Shown in pieces: positions 1-11,030 of a stretch of 64,000 bases of DNA. The position numbers and the translations under genes were made by a program. The first letter of the stretch is position 1; every line of letters starts with the position of its first letter. This DNA is from Entoloma clypeatum (taxonomy: Eukaryota > Basidiomycota > Agaricomycetes > Agaricales > Entolomataceae), in assembly GCA_963565915.1 (NCBI GenBank), contig OY751488.1, positions 4,092,001 to 4,156,000 of the forward strand, given 5' to 3'. The notes under the pieces were generated by a model. It saw only the letters and a program-made list of their open reading frames with translations, was not told where the DNA came from and searched no databases.

Positions 1-541
1 AGCAAGACAACTGGTCCGCTTTGCTTCCGCTTGTGGAGTTTGCTTACAACGACACTCCGAGTGCCACTACAGGTGTATCACCATTCTTCGCCAACAAAGG
101 TTATCATCCCAACATTACACTCCATCCGGAACGTGATCTAGCATCCGATAAAGCTCGACAATACATCGTCGACTTAGATGAATTACATCAAGAACTAAAG
201 ACTGCTGTCGCAGAGGCACAACAATGTTATCAAGGCCCTGCGGACGTCCGACGTTCTCTGCCTCCTCCGCTCCGCATTGGACAAGAAGTCTTTGTTAAAG
301 CCAAGTTCTTCCGCACCACATGACCCACCCAAAAGTTATCCGACAAATATGCTGGCCCATTTGAAATCATAGCCCAACCCGGCACGCACTCCTTTACACT
401 ACGTCTACCTGACACCATGCGTGCTATACACCCCGTCTTCCACATATCCATGCTCGAACCAGCAACTCCTAACGAGATTCCAAATCGGATACAATCTCCT
501 CCGCCTCCGCTCGAGATGGACGGAGAAACCAAATACGAAAT
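1..541 (+). pseudogene. Gypsy-A pol 3' end: integrase C-terminal region
   Basis: This is the C-terminal part of a Ty3/gypsy polyprotein that enters from the left edge. One frame from 21 reads integrase core remnants (LVEFAYND), then the basic linker, then the GPY/F-like motif DKYAGPFEI and IHPVFHISMLEP, which in this family precede the chromodomain. The frame has one in-frame TGA at 321-323; the local context (TT-stop-PTQKLSDKY) fits an ancestral arginine CGA. Recognisable gypsy sequence stops near 541, where a chromodomain would be expected (last residues KYEI). From there an antisense gene occupies the DNA up to the 3' LTR. The product would have joined element cDNA to the chromosome; this copy cannot do so. 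Confidence 0.85.
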
Positions 542-1498
542 TGCACCCCCTCTGTTTCCTCGTTCCACTTCGATCCGGATTCCGCATCTGCTTCCTCCAT
601 CCGTTTCCGCTTCTTTGTTTCGTCTTCTTTTTCTTCTTCTTCTTCTACCTCCCTTCCCAACTCCTCCAATACCCTATCATACTCCTCCGCATCCTCGTCC
701 TCGTCGGATCCCTCCTCCGAAGCCTCCAAATCCTCCCTCCACGCGATAACCATCAAAAGCTCCTTGATCTCCCACAGTTCCTTCAACTCCGCCTTTATCA
801 GCCGCATCTCCCTTATCATGCTCCTAAGCCCTCTCACCACCTCCGTGCCTATGACCACCTCTGGCGGACCAAACCCCTCTGGCATGAACTCCGGCTCCTC
901 CGACGCTGCGGCTATCCACGATCCCTCCGTGGTCCCCTCTCCCTTGGACGATCCCGCCTTCGCGTTCTTCGTTGCACCACCTGCCACCTTAGCCTTTCTG
1001 ACCCTCACCGCCTTGGTCATCCTCCGCTTCACCTCCGATCCGCTTCCGCTCCCGTTCTGCAGCTTCGTTTTAAACGCTGGCACCACCAGCACGACAAAGC
1101 ATTGTCATTCCTAAAGAACAAGTTAATAACAAAGCGTATAAAGAAATAGAAAAAACTCACTCCGATGGCCAAGAACACAAGTCCCCCGCTTTCAAGCAGG
1201 AGGTGCAATCCTCCTTTCCCTGCTCGTAACTCGCAGGCATATTCTTGAAAACCCCCTGCAGCCGGACCTTCTTCACCTCCGCATTCGCCGCATCCGCATC
1301 CACACCCACACCTGCAACCAGTTCCTTCGCCTTCGCCTTCTCTGCCTTCCTCTCTGCTCGTCTCCGCTCTTTCGCCGCCCTCTTCGCCTCCGCGCGCTCC
1401 TCTGCCTCCTGTAGCTTCCTCTCCAACTCTTCAGTGACCTTCTTCTGGCGCTCCCTTTCAGCACGAAGAGCGGTGAGGGGTGAGTTCTCAGCGGACAT
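541..1498 (-). pseudogene. Antisense Zn2Cys6-like coiled-coil gene between gypsy pol and 3' LTR
   Basis: The gene starts at the ATG at 1498 (reverse strand). Exon 1 (1161-1498) encodes a long charged helix, rich in R/E/K/A, ending in a C-x2-C-x6-C motif (CTSCLKAGDLC). A 50-nt intron (1111-1160, GTGAGT...TTTAG) follows. Exon 2 begins with a second C-x2-C-x6-C (CWWCQRLKRSC). Spliced, the spacing is C2C6C-11-C2C6C, which is the layout of a fungal Zn2Cys6 cluster. A one-base frameshift near 1045-1070 then separates the cluster from a C-terminal basic stretch and an acidic coiled coil (about residues 130-320). The 3' end runs into antisense gypsy sequence near 541. I infer a DNA-binding or dimerising protein of a multicopy mushroom family; the function is unknown. 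It may be element cargo or a host fragment trapped by the insertion. Confidence 0.6.
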
Positions 1499-1629
1499 AA
1501 CGGATAGGCGTCGGGATAGATGTTGTGGTTGGGTGACAAGAGAGAAAGATCACGCACAAAGCTTTTCAACCAACGGTCATGTGGATTACCTCATCTGGGC
1601 CTCAGGGTTCGGCCCTAAGAGGGAAATAC

Positions 1630-2158
1630 TGTCATAACCATATGATTCACATCCGACTTATCCGACGACTCCGACGATTCATCCGCTCCAACATCCGCTC
1701 CAACAACATTCTATTTATATTGATTATACTTCTACTACGTAACATCTCAACCATACTTACAAGTAGACATATGTTGTTCACTTTTCATTTGCTACTCTCC
1801 GTACTCCGAATGTTCCGATGGTCAACTCCGATATCTGCACATCACTTATAGTAATACTGATCATTCTAGTCTACTATAAATAGTGTCAAACCTGTCGTAG
1901 AACCTCAGTTCAAATATCATATGTAACACCTCATTCGCATCCGTCTCTACTTGCCTTGAGCATTCTCTGTCACCTCCGCTCATCCGCTCATCCGACATCT
2001 GCCAATCTGAAATCGAGGACCACGTCAAAGAGTGGGGCGCAACGCACAAGTTGAAGCCAGGTCCTTTCTGCCAACATCGCACTTACCGCATTCCGCTCCT
2101 CTGCTACTCCGCTCCGACTCGTCTGACATTTTCCGACGTTGAAAAACATGCTACGTGA
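1630..2158 (+). repeat. Gypsy-A 3' LTR (TCCGAC-rich family)
   Basis: The repeat begins TGTCATAACC directly after a purine tract (AAGAGGGAAATAC, 1617-1629) and ends near 2158 (GAAAAACA). It carries CTATAAATAG near 1873 and the block GCAACGCACAAGTTGAAGCC near 2038. Close relatives of that block occur in the repeats at 14567-15279 and 51069-51559. Many TCCGAC/TCCGCTC words are scattered through it. The other LTR lies outside the window, so the target duplication cannot be checked. Confidence 0.7.
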
Positions 2159-2261
2159 CATAGTCTGAGCAAATGAAGTCTCGACTACCATCCATAAGTT
2201 AAGATTTGAATATCTTCTTATACAAGTATTGAACCCTTATGGGATCTCACTTGTGGGGGTG

Positions 2262-2663
2262 TGTTGAACATTCAAATATGGATGTATCGACAGTCAATCA
2301 CGTGACTATGATCATGTGTTTTACCATGTGGCCTGACCACATGAAGTGTTCTAAACATAGAACAATCTAGACTCGTTCTAGATCTCTGAGTCATCTCTGT
2401 GACTCAGAATGCTGCGCACCACAGCCTTGATGCTGTGTATCAAGATGTTCCATCATGTTCTAGCCAATAGCGTTACTAGCTCATAGTTGGTCTGTGCGCA
2501 TTCCCATACCTATAAGTACTGCATGTAAGTAGTGTAGTACAAGAGAGCTAATACCAGTAGTTCTATCATCGCCCACTCTTCTCCAACATCTCAACCCTCT
2601 TCGCTTCAATGTGAGTATCATTAACCAGGCTTCCTCTGCATCTGCAAGGCGTGCTGTTCAATA
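2262..2663 (+). repeat. Copia-type 3' or solo LTR
   Basis: The repeat starts TGTTGAACA right after a G-rich polypurine tract (GTGGGGGTG) and ends near TGTTCAATA, so the ends are nearly inverted. The interior has TATAAGTACTGC near 2512, a plausible promoter box. A diverged partial copy sits at 46382-46503; both share the stretch around AACAATCTAGACTCG and GATCTCTGA. No coding part of this element is visible upstream; 2159-2261 may be its untranslated tail. Confidence 0.55.
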
Positions 2664-3489
2664 TTTTGAAATGAAGTTGGGACTGTGAATACATCTTAGA
2701 GGATTATATTAATGCATTAGAATGAGTTGAAACCCGTGCAATGGTTGAATTTATATTAGGGTGCGCTTTTCTGAGAATCCAAGCCTGGCCCAAACCCTGG
2801 GCTTCAGGCCAAGCCCGAGCCTGGACATCTCAGACTGGGATTTATCGATCCTTCATATGGGTACTCAAGGTAAACCTGTGAGTACCTGAAGAACTTGATG
2901 ACCTGTGAGTACTTACCTGAAGAACTTGCGGGTTTTGAACCCGCTGATCTGAGTCATCCGTGGGAACGGATCTTCGCATAGGTTTGAACATGTAAAATAC
3001 CTGTGAGTACAGATCCGGGTAACTCACGAGTGCACTCGTGCTATGCCTTATTGAGCGCTGCAGAATTTGCAGAAGTGATTCATTGGTGGCTGAAAGGTTA
3101 TCAATGTGCATAAGTGGTGGTCGGCTCCCGGAGATGTCCGTTGCGCAGAGACAGTATCCAGGTGGCTGAGTTGCGTGTGGCATGATCGAGAAATTTCTCC
3201 TTTGGGCAAGATACAGTTCTCAAGCATGGTACATTTTGGGGTTAATGCTGCATTATTTCTGTGTGCTAATTCTTGGAATCCTCGCTCTCAGATCCGACCC
3301 TTAGCACCAATATCAGTTGATCAAAGCTCTAGCCGTATCCCGGAGCTCCGCCGCATCGACCGTAGCTGTCAATCTACTACTACCGCCACCAATAAGACCT
3401 CCGCTTGTGTGCCGCAGGTGGCTCCGCAAAACCCAGCACTAATCAACCATGAGCCAACCCTGCCACGGCAAAACTCAGACGACGAAGAT
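2664..3489. other. Gene-free stretch with short repeats
   Basis: I see no convincing gene. At 2770-2830 there is a run of GCCC/GGGC-rich words (CCAAGCCTGGCCCAAACCC). From 2877 to 3010 the word CTGTGAGTAC occurs three times with related context (two followed by CTGAAGAACTTG), suggesting a small non-autonomous repeat. The open frames here look incidental. The left edge of the LINE cannot be placed exactly and may begin anywhere between about 3330 and 3490. Confidence 0.4.
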
Positions 3490-6332
3490 GCATGTGTCCA
3501 ACTGGCAAACTCACAAGACCCCCCAGCAAATATACCAGGCAAACAAATACGTCACTGATTCCCCTTCTGACCTATCCAGTGCCTGCATCCCGACCCTCAA
3601 GACCTCGAACAACAGCTCCTCCCCCGACGCCCTGACCAACGATGCGAAGGCCCAGGCCCTGGCTGCCTCCTTCTTCCCACCCCTGCCTATCCACTCACCA
3701 ACCCCAACAAACCCCTCCCATCCACCCCCTCTTCCCAGGATCCATTTCTTCACCCACCACGCATCCGCGAAGCCATCAAGACCCTAAAACTGCACAAGGC
3801 CCCCGGCCCTGACAGCATCCCAAATGTCGTGCTCATACACTGCGTTGACACCCTCATAGATCATCTCTTTTATATCTACAGAGCTGTCCTCAACCTCGAC
3901 GTCTACCATGAACGCTGGCTAACCTCAACTACCCTGGTACTACGCAAAGCCGATAAACCGGCCTACAATATTGCTAAGGCATACCAGCCAATCGGCCTCC
4001 TTGACACCATTGGCAAGCCCTTGTCTACTCTCGTCACAGCTGACCTCTCGCACCTTGCAGAACGACACCATATGCTACCCCCTGGCCAATTCGGCAGCAG
4101 ACCCAGTTGCTGTACATCCGACGCCATGCACTCACTCACACACAAAGTCAAGGATGCCTGGAGAGCAGGCAAGGTAGCCGCAGCCCTCTTCCTCAACGTC
4201 CAAGGTGCCTTTCCGAACACAGTCAAAACCCAACTCATCTACAACATGAAAGCCCACAGGATACCAACATGCTACGTCAAACTCACCGACCACATGCTGA
4301 CCGGCAGCAAGACATGCCTCAAGTTTGATGACTACACCTCTGCACCTATCAACATCGTCAACGGCACCACTCAAGGCTGCCCCCTCTCAATGCTCCTTTA
4401 TGCCTTCTACAACGCCCCACTCATCCAAGTAGCCCTCCAAAAACATGAAATGTCACTGGGATTCGTGGACGACTCCATGATCCTGGCAGTTGTGGACACC
4501 CTCCAAGACTCACATGCCATGATCAGGGACATGATGGAGCGACCAGACGGCGGCTTCGCCTGGTCATCCTCACACAACTCCCCATTTGAATTATCCAAGC
4601 TAGCCCTCATGAACTTTCCACGCACTTCTCATGATCACGCACCAACTGACTTGGTCCTCTCTAGACCCAACCAAGATGGCTCGTTCACGACACAGCCCAT
4701 CAAGACCGTCCCCACATATAAATATCTCGGCGTCATCTTTGACTCAAAATTATGCTGGACTGCCCACCACCACAAGGTGTCCGCCAACGCGACCTGGTGG
4801 ACCAACCAAGTTTCTCACCTCTCCAAGATTTCAGGGGGAATGCCAGCACACTGAATCTGCCAACTATACAACACGGTGGCCGTCCCTGCCTTCACCTACG
4901 CAGCAGACGTTTGGTATACCAGGATCCGCCCCTCTTCCTCTGGCAAGAAGCATATCGGCTCAGTCGCTGTCTTCAACAAACTAGCCCCAGCGCAGCGGCG
5001 CGCAGCCAAGCTCATCACAGGAGCCCTAAACACCATGGCAGGTGACACTCTAGACACACATGCTAATCTACTCCCTGTAGACCTACTCCTCAACAAAGTC
5101 CTCCACCGAGCCACACTCCGTCTCACCTCGCTCCCTCCTACCCACCCCTTCCACATTCCAGTCCGCAAAGCTGCCAGATGCTTTGTGCGCAGACACAGAT
5201 CCCCCCTACACAACCTTCTCGATGACCTGGACTGGGCTGAACTACATCCCATCCTTCACCACCCACATACCCAGGACAAACTATCAGCCCTATCTGCAGC
5301 CGAGGACAACCACCACAAAGCCCACATGACCCTTTACTGCGACGGGTCAGGCTTCGAGGACAAAATCGGGGCCTCTGCAGTTCATTACACCAACGCCACC
5401 AAATTCCAGCACCTCCAATACCACTAGGCTCAGCATCAAACCACACAGTCTATGAAGCCGAAATTGTAGGTTTTACACTTGCTCTTCACATGCTGACCAC
5501 CCTCCAGACCCCCCTTCACACCTTCATTGTCATTGGCTCAGACAGCCAAGCAGCCATACAGGCCCTCAACAACCAGCGACCCCACCCAGCCCACCACCTC
5601 CTTGACCATGTCCACAACACCGCAGAGAGGCTCCACGCCACCCAGCACAGACGGAAAGGTAACTGAACCCCTGTCCAACCATTGAGAAAAGGTAAGCGCC
5701 CCGCAAAAGATGTGGTCGATCTCCAAATACACTGGACGCCTGGACACATCGACTTCGCACCGAACGAACAGGCAGACAAACTAGCTAAACAAGCTGCCCA
5801 AGGAACCTCGAGCATGCCCCCCCTCCTCCCAACCTTCCTCCGGAGAAAACCCCTCCCCAAAAGCCTAACCGCCCTCCGCCAAATCCACCTCTCCAAACTC
5901 AAGTCCCAATGGTTGTGTCGCTGGAGATCATCCCCACGCTTCCCCTCCACAAGCATCATTGACAAGACGCTCCCATTGAAGAAATATCTGAAGCTCATCG
6001 CCAACCTCAACCGCTGGCAATCAGCAATCCTCACCCAACTCAGGACAGGCCACTGCCCGCTCAACCAACATCTCTTCCGCATACATCGTTCTGAGACCCC
6101 CACATGCCCCCACTGCCACAGACTGGTCCCTGAGACGGTCCACCACTTCCTCATTACCTGCCCTCACTACCAACACGAGAGACATACACTAAGATGCAAA
6201 CTACGATGCAAAGCTGAGTCCATCCCCTTTCTCCTATCTGATCCCTCTGCACTCAAGCCCCTCCTCGACTTCATCCAGTCCTCGAAGCGCTTCACTCCAC
6301 CTGCCATGCAAGATATCCGAACCGGCCGCTAA
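3490..6332 (+). pseudogene. 5'-truncated Tad-like LINE: reverse transcriptase, RNase H, C-terminal zinc knuckle
   Basis: Protein-level signature of a non-LTR retrotransposon. The visible order is the endonuclease-RT linker (QANKYVTDSPSD, about 3516), the motif KAPGPDSIPN (about 3799), RT motifs (GQFGSRP, motif A as LFLNVQGAF, TTQGCPLS, FVDD at about 4465), an RNase H domain with YCDGSG (about 5336), YEAE, GSDSQAA and WTPGH, and a C-terminal CPHCH...HH....C finger (about 6100). There are frameshifts near 3735 and 5410 and one TGA at 4852-4854 where CGA is likely ancestral. The RT motif A aspartate reads as asparagine (AAC), a missing catalytic residue. Endonuclease and ORF1 are absent, so it is 5'-truncated. 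The 3' flank (6333-6549) is C-rich with no clear poly-A tail. Confidence 0.85.
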
Positions 6333-6549
6333 CACCAGTCACACCCCTTCATCCCGCCCCCTGCCCCCCGACCCCCCCCCCTACCGACATATACCCTTCT
6401 CTAACCCCCCCCCAACCGGTAGGCACCTGTTGAGATCGCCCCTACCCTTTCCACTCTGCGGACCTGTAGCCCACCCACGCGACCCACCACACACACAAAA
6501 TGCCTCACCTTTCTCAGGAGTTAACAGGGGAGCATGGTCTAAAACGGTG

Positions 6550-6865
6550 GAGAATATTCGGAGTGCATGTCGGAGCAATGATTTATACCACCACATGCAC
6601 ACTTCCCATATTCTGTTCCCATCCCTACTCCCGATCTTTGTCATATTTCAACATTCCTCTCCTCATTTCCAATTCTTGTCGTCTATATAGCTGTCTAGCT
6701 TGCAAGGAAATCCTCAGAACTTTCTCTTTGGATTTCCCTTGCAAGGTATGCCTCATATTGTACTTCATAGAGTCTAATTTAACTTTGGATTTTCCTTGCA
6801 AGTCGTCCGATGTCAGAGTCGCTTCGGAGCACTTCGGAGTTGTTGGATTGTAAGGTTGCCCTTAC
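6550..6865 (+). repeat. Gypsy-1 5' LTR, 5'-truncated
   Basis: The repeat ends GGTTGCCCTTACA at 6865, the exact inverse of the start TGTAAGGGCAACC of the minus-strand LTR at 18300. Both copies share a block around TTTATACCACCACATGCAC. The first roughly 200 bp are missing here; LINE 3' flanking sequence abuts. A GCAAGGAAATCC/TCCTTGCAAG word recurs three times (6710-6803). Confidence 0.7.
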
Positions 6866-6884
6866 AGTAGAAAGTTCTCTCTAA

Positions 6885-7361
6885 ATGGACCGGGTACAAA
6901 TTGTACCGTTGAAGCCATTCCACGCTTCGGAGTTGACAACACAGACTCAAGTCCGCCCTCCTCCGATTCCAGTACAAAACCCTTTCTTCACTGCTCCGAC
7001 TGCACCAAAGGCAGCGGCAGGATCTGTATTTCCCCGACCTTTCATCCCCTATATTCCACATGCACCTCTGACAGTCGTTGCTCCAACTCCAACCGTCCAC
7101 GACCCCAATGCGATGGATATCGATGCCTCTCGCGTTAGGGGTAAGAATGCCAATGTATGCTTCAGATGTGGTAAAACTGTTCATTTCGGTCTTGAGTGTC
7201 TGCTCCGATTTGACGTCCGGTTCATGACATTGGATGAACAGGAGGAGTACATGATGGACCAACTAGCCACTAAAGATGCAGTGGCATCTACCTCCGACAT
7301 CACCAGAGCATCGGAGCAAGCAGAAGACAAACAAGAGGATTTTCCCCCCAACAACAAGTGA
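6885..7361 (+). pseudogene. Gypsy-1 gag C-terminal part
   Basis: This frame encodes a proline-rich linker, the gag signature NAMDIDASR and a CCHC zinc knuckle (CFRCGKTVHFGLEC, about residues 91-104), which in intact elements binds element RNA in the particle. It begins only 20 bp after the LTR, so the leader and the N-terminal capsid part are missing. The frame stops at a TGA (7359-7361), and pol continues in another frame, as is common at a gypsy gag-pol border. Confidence 0.75.
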
Positions 7362-7381
7362 ATGGTGTGTCCTTATTGTCC

Positions 7382-9006
7382 ACTAGCAATCATTATGCTT
7401 CCTTGTCTATAGATGAATCAGATTTTACTTCTTCTCCCTATGACTCAGCGCAGAATGAACCCTCAGTCACACCTACCCCAACTCCGAAAGTCATCTGACC
7501 CCAACTCCAGAAATGGGAACGACGACTTCTGAAAAAATACATCCTGGCCTCCAACGGCTCCGACAACGCTATTGAACTAGATGTTGTTCTGGAGACAACG
7601 GATACCAAGGATACCCTTTCACAAAAGGCTCTCCTCAATAGTGGAGCGACTGGCTCCTTCATTGACCACTCCCTGGTAGAGAAACATCAACTCAGTACCT
7701 GAAGGCTACAACGTGCAATCCCTGTCTACAATGTTGACAGTACTCTGAACAACGCCGGAGCAATATCGGAGGTCCTGGACGTTATACTCCAATATCAGGA
7801 TCACACGGAGTGGACCCAGCTTGCAGTAACTGGACTGGGAAAGCAGGATATTGTACTTGGATTCATGTGGCTCAAGGAGCACAATCCTGAGGTAGATTGG
7901 ACCTCTGGGGAGGTGAGAATGAGTTGGTGTCCCGCTTGCTGTCGGACTTGCCATCAGGAGGCCATTCAGGAGTGGAAGGTCTGCAAATTTGAGCAGGCAT
8001 GCATCCACACTTATCAGATGGGTCTGACGCCAGATGCTGGATTAGCGGAGGAAGCCCCATGAGGCCCTTGGGTGGAAGACATAAGCGAGGATGAAGAACA
8101 ATCATTGGATGAGCTGTTGGAAGATGATGCAGAGGAGGAAGACAAGTTCAAAGAGGGAGATCGCCTCTTCATTGGAGCCCTACCTCTGACGTCGGAATTC
8201 GTCTGAGCATCGTCAACTACCTCGCAGTGTCTATCAGAGGTGTTCCTCCAAAACCAGAAACCCAAGTCCTTTTGTGATTCTGTACCTAATCACTTATATG
8301 ATTTTGAAGATGTATTTTCCAAGACCTCCTTCAACAATCTGCCAGAGGAACATGTATGGGACCATGCCATTGAGCTGATCCCCGACGCAACTCCGACAGG
8401 TTGCAAGGTGTATCCACTTGCTCCGAAGGAACAGAAGGAACTCGATGCATTCTTGGAAGAAAATCTGGCCACTGGTCGGATCTGACCTTCAAAATCTCTG
8501 ATGGCCTCTCCGGTCTTTTTCATCAAGAAGAAGGATGGTTCCCTCCGACTTGTTCAGGATTATCAATCACTCAATTCCAAGACTATCAAAAACAAGTACC
8601 CTCTTCCGCTCATCTCCAAACTAGTCAACAAACTCCAGAATGCTCAATACTTCACCAAGCTTGATATCCGATGGGGCTACAATAATGTCCAAATCAAGCC
8701 TGGAGATGAATGGAAAGCGGCCTTTTGGACAAATCGGAGACTCTTCGAACCCCTTGTAATGGTCTTCAGACTCACTAATAGTCCTTCAACCTTTCAGACT
8801 ATGATGAACGATATCCTACAAGATCTTATTACTGAAGGTGGCATATGTGTTTATCTTGATGATATCCTCATCTTTATGTTGGACCTGTCGGAGCATCGGA
8901 GGATCACACGCATAGTATTAGAGCGGCCCCGACAACATGGATTGTATCTCAAACTGGAGAAGTGTGAATTCAAACAGACACGAATCGAATACCTTGGCCT
9001 TATTAT
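7382..9006 (+). pseudogene. Gypsy-1 pol: protease and reverse transcriptase, truncated
   Basis: A single frame carries protease (LLNSGATGSFID, about 7630, where the catalytic DSG reads NSG), a protease-RT linker (VLGFMWLKEHNPEVDW), then [17 protein letters not shown] (about 8520), RWGYNN, and YLDD (about 8853). The frame is interrupted by five stops, all TGA (7496, 7700, 8060, 8204, 8483), with no TAA or TAG. It breaks off at YLGLIIS, exactly where the hAT-like element begins at 9007. RNase H, integrase and the 3' LTR are not found on the other side of that element. Confidence 0.85.
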
Positions 9007-9372
9007 TAGTGTTTAAAGGTCCAATTCAGTCCGGTTTTTGATCCTCAAAATATTGAGACCAAGACCAAGACCGATTTTTTGGTTCACATGATGCCGAAAA
9101 AACCGAACTGGACCGATGCAAGACCGGTGCATCGGTCCCTCTCACCTCAAGAAAGTGAGACCGAACTGGTTTAGACCAGTTTAAACCAATATATTACATG
9201 TTAAACAACATTAAGGACACGCGCGCACAGCCCAATGCTGTGCACGCGCGTCGTACCTCCTCCATTGGTCCTCCGTGGCCTCAGCCCACCCCCATCTGCT
9301 CTTGCACATCAGTCAATGCCGTTGGGCACATGTTGTGGCAGGTGCGCCGTGCCGTACGGCGTGAAAGGGGCT

Positions 9373-9780
9373 GGTGGGCGTGAGTCGACGGCGTTGGGGA
9401 CGCGAGACAGCCATTGGGTGCTAATAGGGGCTGTTGGGCATGAGGGGTGGCCAGTGCATGCGAAGGAAGGGTGGTGGGCGCGTGAATCAATGGTGCTGGG
9501 GACGCGAGGTGGCCATTGGGCGATAGAGGGGGGGCCGTTGGGCATCAGGGGCGGCTGGTGCAAGCGAAGGAAGAGTGCTGGGTGTGAGTTGACAGTGTTG
9601 GGGATGCAAGGCAGCTGTTGGGTGTTAGAGGGTCGTTGGGCACACGAGGGGGCCATTGGGTGTGAAGGAGGCTGTTAGGTGTTAGAGGGGGCCATTGTGT
9701 GTCAGTCGACGCCATTGTGCATGAGGGGCGGCCATTGGGGGGGGAAAGTGGATGGATGGAGTGAAGGTGGGGGATGTGTG
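9373..9780 (+). repeat. 20-bp minisatellite, GGCCGTTGGGCATGAGTGGA-like, with ~100-bp higher-order unit
   Basis: Degenerate tandem copies of a 20-bp unit close to GGCCGTTGGGCATGAGTGGA. A longer repeat, beginning GTGGGCG...GGGGACG, recurs near 9374, 9474 and 9575, so five units seem to have been amplified together. The long open frames here are a by-product of the repeat and do not resemble genes. Confidence 0.8.
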
Positions 9781-10945
9781 GGAAGGTTTCGACTTATGTA
9801 TGGGTCGACTCTCGGCAATTGCCAAGAGTGGTTGGCATCAATGCCAAGCAACGTGCATCATTGAAACTTGGATCGTTGAGTTCCAATCCATGGCACTGTA
9901 AGTGCTAAAATTAGTTTGTAACTTATGTAGAGATACTTAGAAACTAATAGTAGCTATACAAACAGTTAAATACAGGAGCTATGTATGGTAGAGAGTCTGT
10001 ACTGAAAAATGATACATCAAAACCACTGTAAATCATGATAAACAGTGCATCATGAGTTCCCCCAAACACAAAAACAAGTATTTTCTTACTTCCTCCTTTC
10101 CACAACCACTTTATACTACATGTAATATATATATATACCATTGAACCATTGTATGGGAACCTATTGAGACACTTCAAATAAAATTAAAGGACTTCATAAG
10201 GTCAATATGAGTAAAATAAGTCGAAATTTTGTCCAAAATTTTTATTTCAGCCTTGGATCCTCTTCATCCAGGGGACCTCCCAGCACCTTCATTTTTCAAA
10301 TTTGGTTCATTCATTAAGAAGATATAACACTTTTTCTGAAATCTACACATTTGGTTATTTCTATCTTATCTGGACTTCTAAAAATTATTCAAGGTGTTTC
10401 AGAAGGTGAATACATACCCAATACATAGTTCTATTACTTCAAACTATTGTTAGACCATGAGGAAGGGGCCGCGCGCACCTGCACAATGCATTTTGTGCAT
10501 TGTTTACTACTTTTGGTTATCAACATTGCACCTCTATAACTCACATTCCGTGGCCCAATTTGATGAAATAAGTACATATTTGATGATATAGAATGCCATC
10601 CTATCTAATCAATATAGTAGAAGACTTTACTTGTTCCTGTGTAGACATAATAACCAGATGTGCGATGTTTTTTGGACATTTGTTTACATGTATTTGGCAT
10701 GTTTGATGTGCATATCATCCAACGTCGAAACAATGCATCCACCTATTGCTGACCTTGCAATGAGGGGCACAGGTGGTGAAAAGGCCAGAATATATTTATA
10801 GATTATACATATAACCTGTCTACTTGCAATTGAGGCAGGAGGGAGTGCATGCACGCACCTTTTGTCAAAAACAACTGGCATGTGCTTATTTAGTAAGTGG
10901 GAAAATGGGATGTATGTAGAGTGATTGTGAGCAATGAAATATAAT

Positions 10946-11030
10946 GGTCTTGTGGCTCAGTTGGTTAAGTGGTGTTAAAAGAATCCTTTATACTATAGAA
11001 GTTCAGAGTTCAAGTCTTTCTTGTGGCAGA
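10946..11030 (+). other. tRNA-like / SINE-head-like segment
   Basis: The segment has an RNA polymerase III A box (TGGCTCAGTTGG, 10953-10964) and, 42 bp on, a B box (AGTTCAAGTCT, 11007-11017). No matching acceptor stem closes the structure, and the anticodon arm does not fold clearly. I therefore read it as a degenerate tRNA or the head of a tRNA-derived SINE lying inside the hAT-like element, not a working tRNA gene. Confidence 0.45.

Noticed and set aside
469..540. C-terminal 20-odd codons of the antisense gene at 469-540
   Set aside because: This part is the reverse strand of gypsy integrase coding sequence, so it is readthrough rather than original gene.
3106..3558. 150-codon frame just before the LINE
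   Set aside because: It switches from repeat-like to LINE-linker sequence in the wrong frame; no single protein is supported.
9235..9678. Long Gly/Trp-rich open frames on both strands across the minisatellite at 9.2-9.7 kb
   Set aside because: They arise because the 20-bp repeat lacks stops in several frames; the translations are pure repeat with no domain or start context.
10946..11030. Functional tRNA gene
   Set aside because: A and B boxes are present but no acceptor stem pairs and the anticodon arm is unclear.
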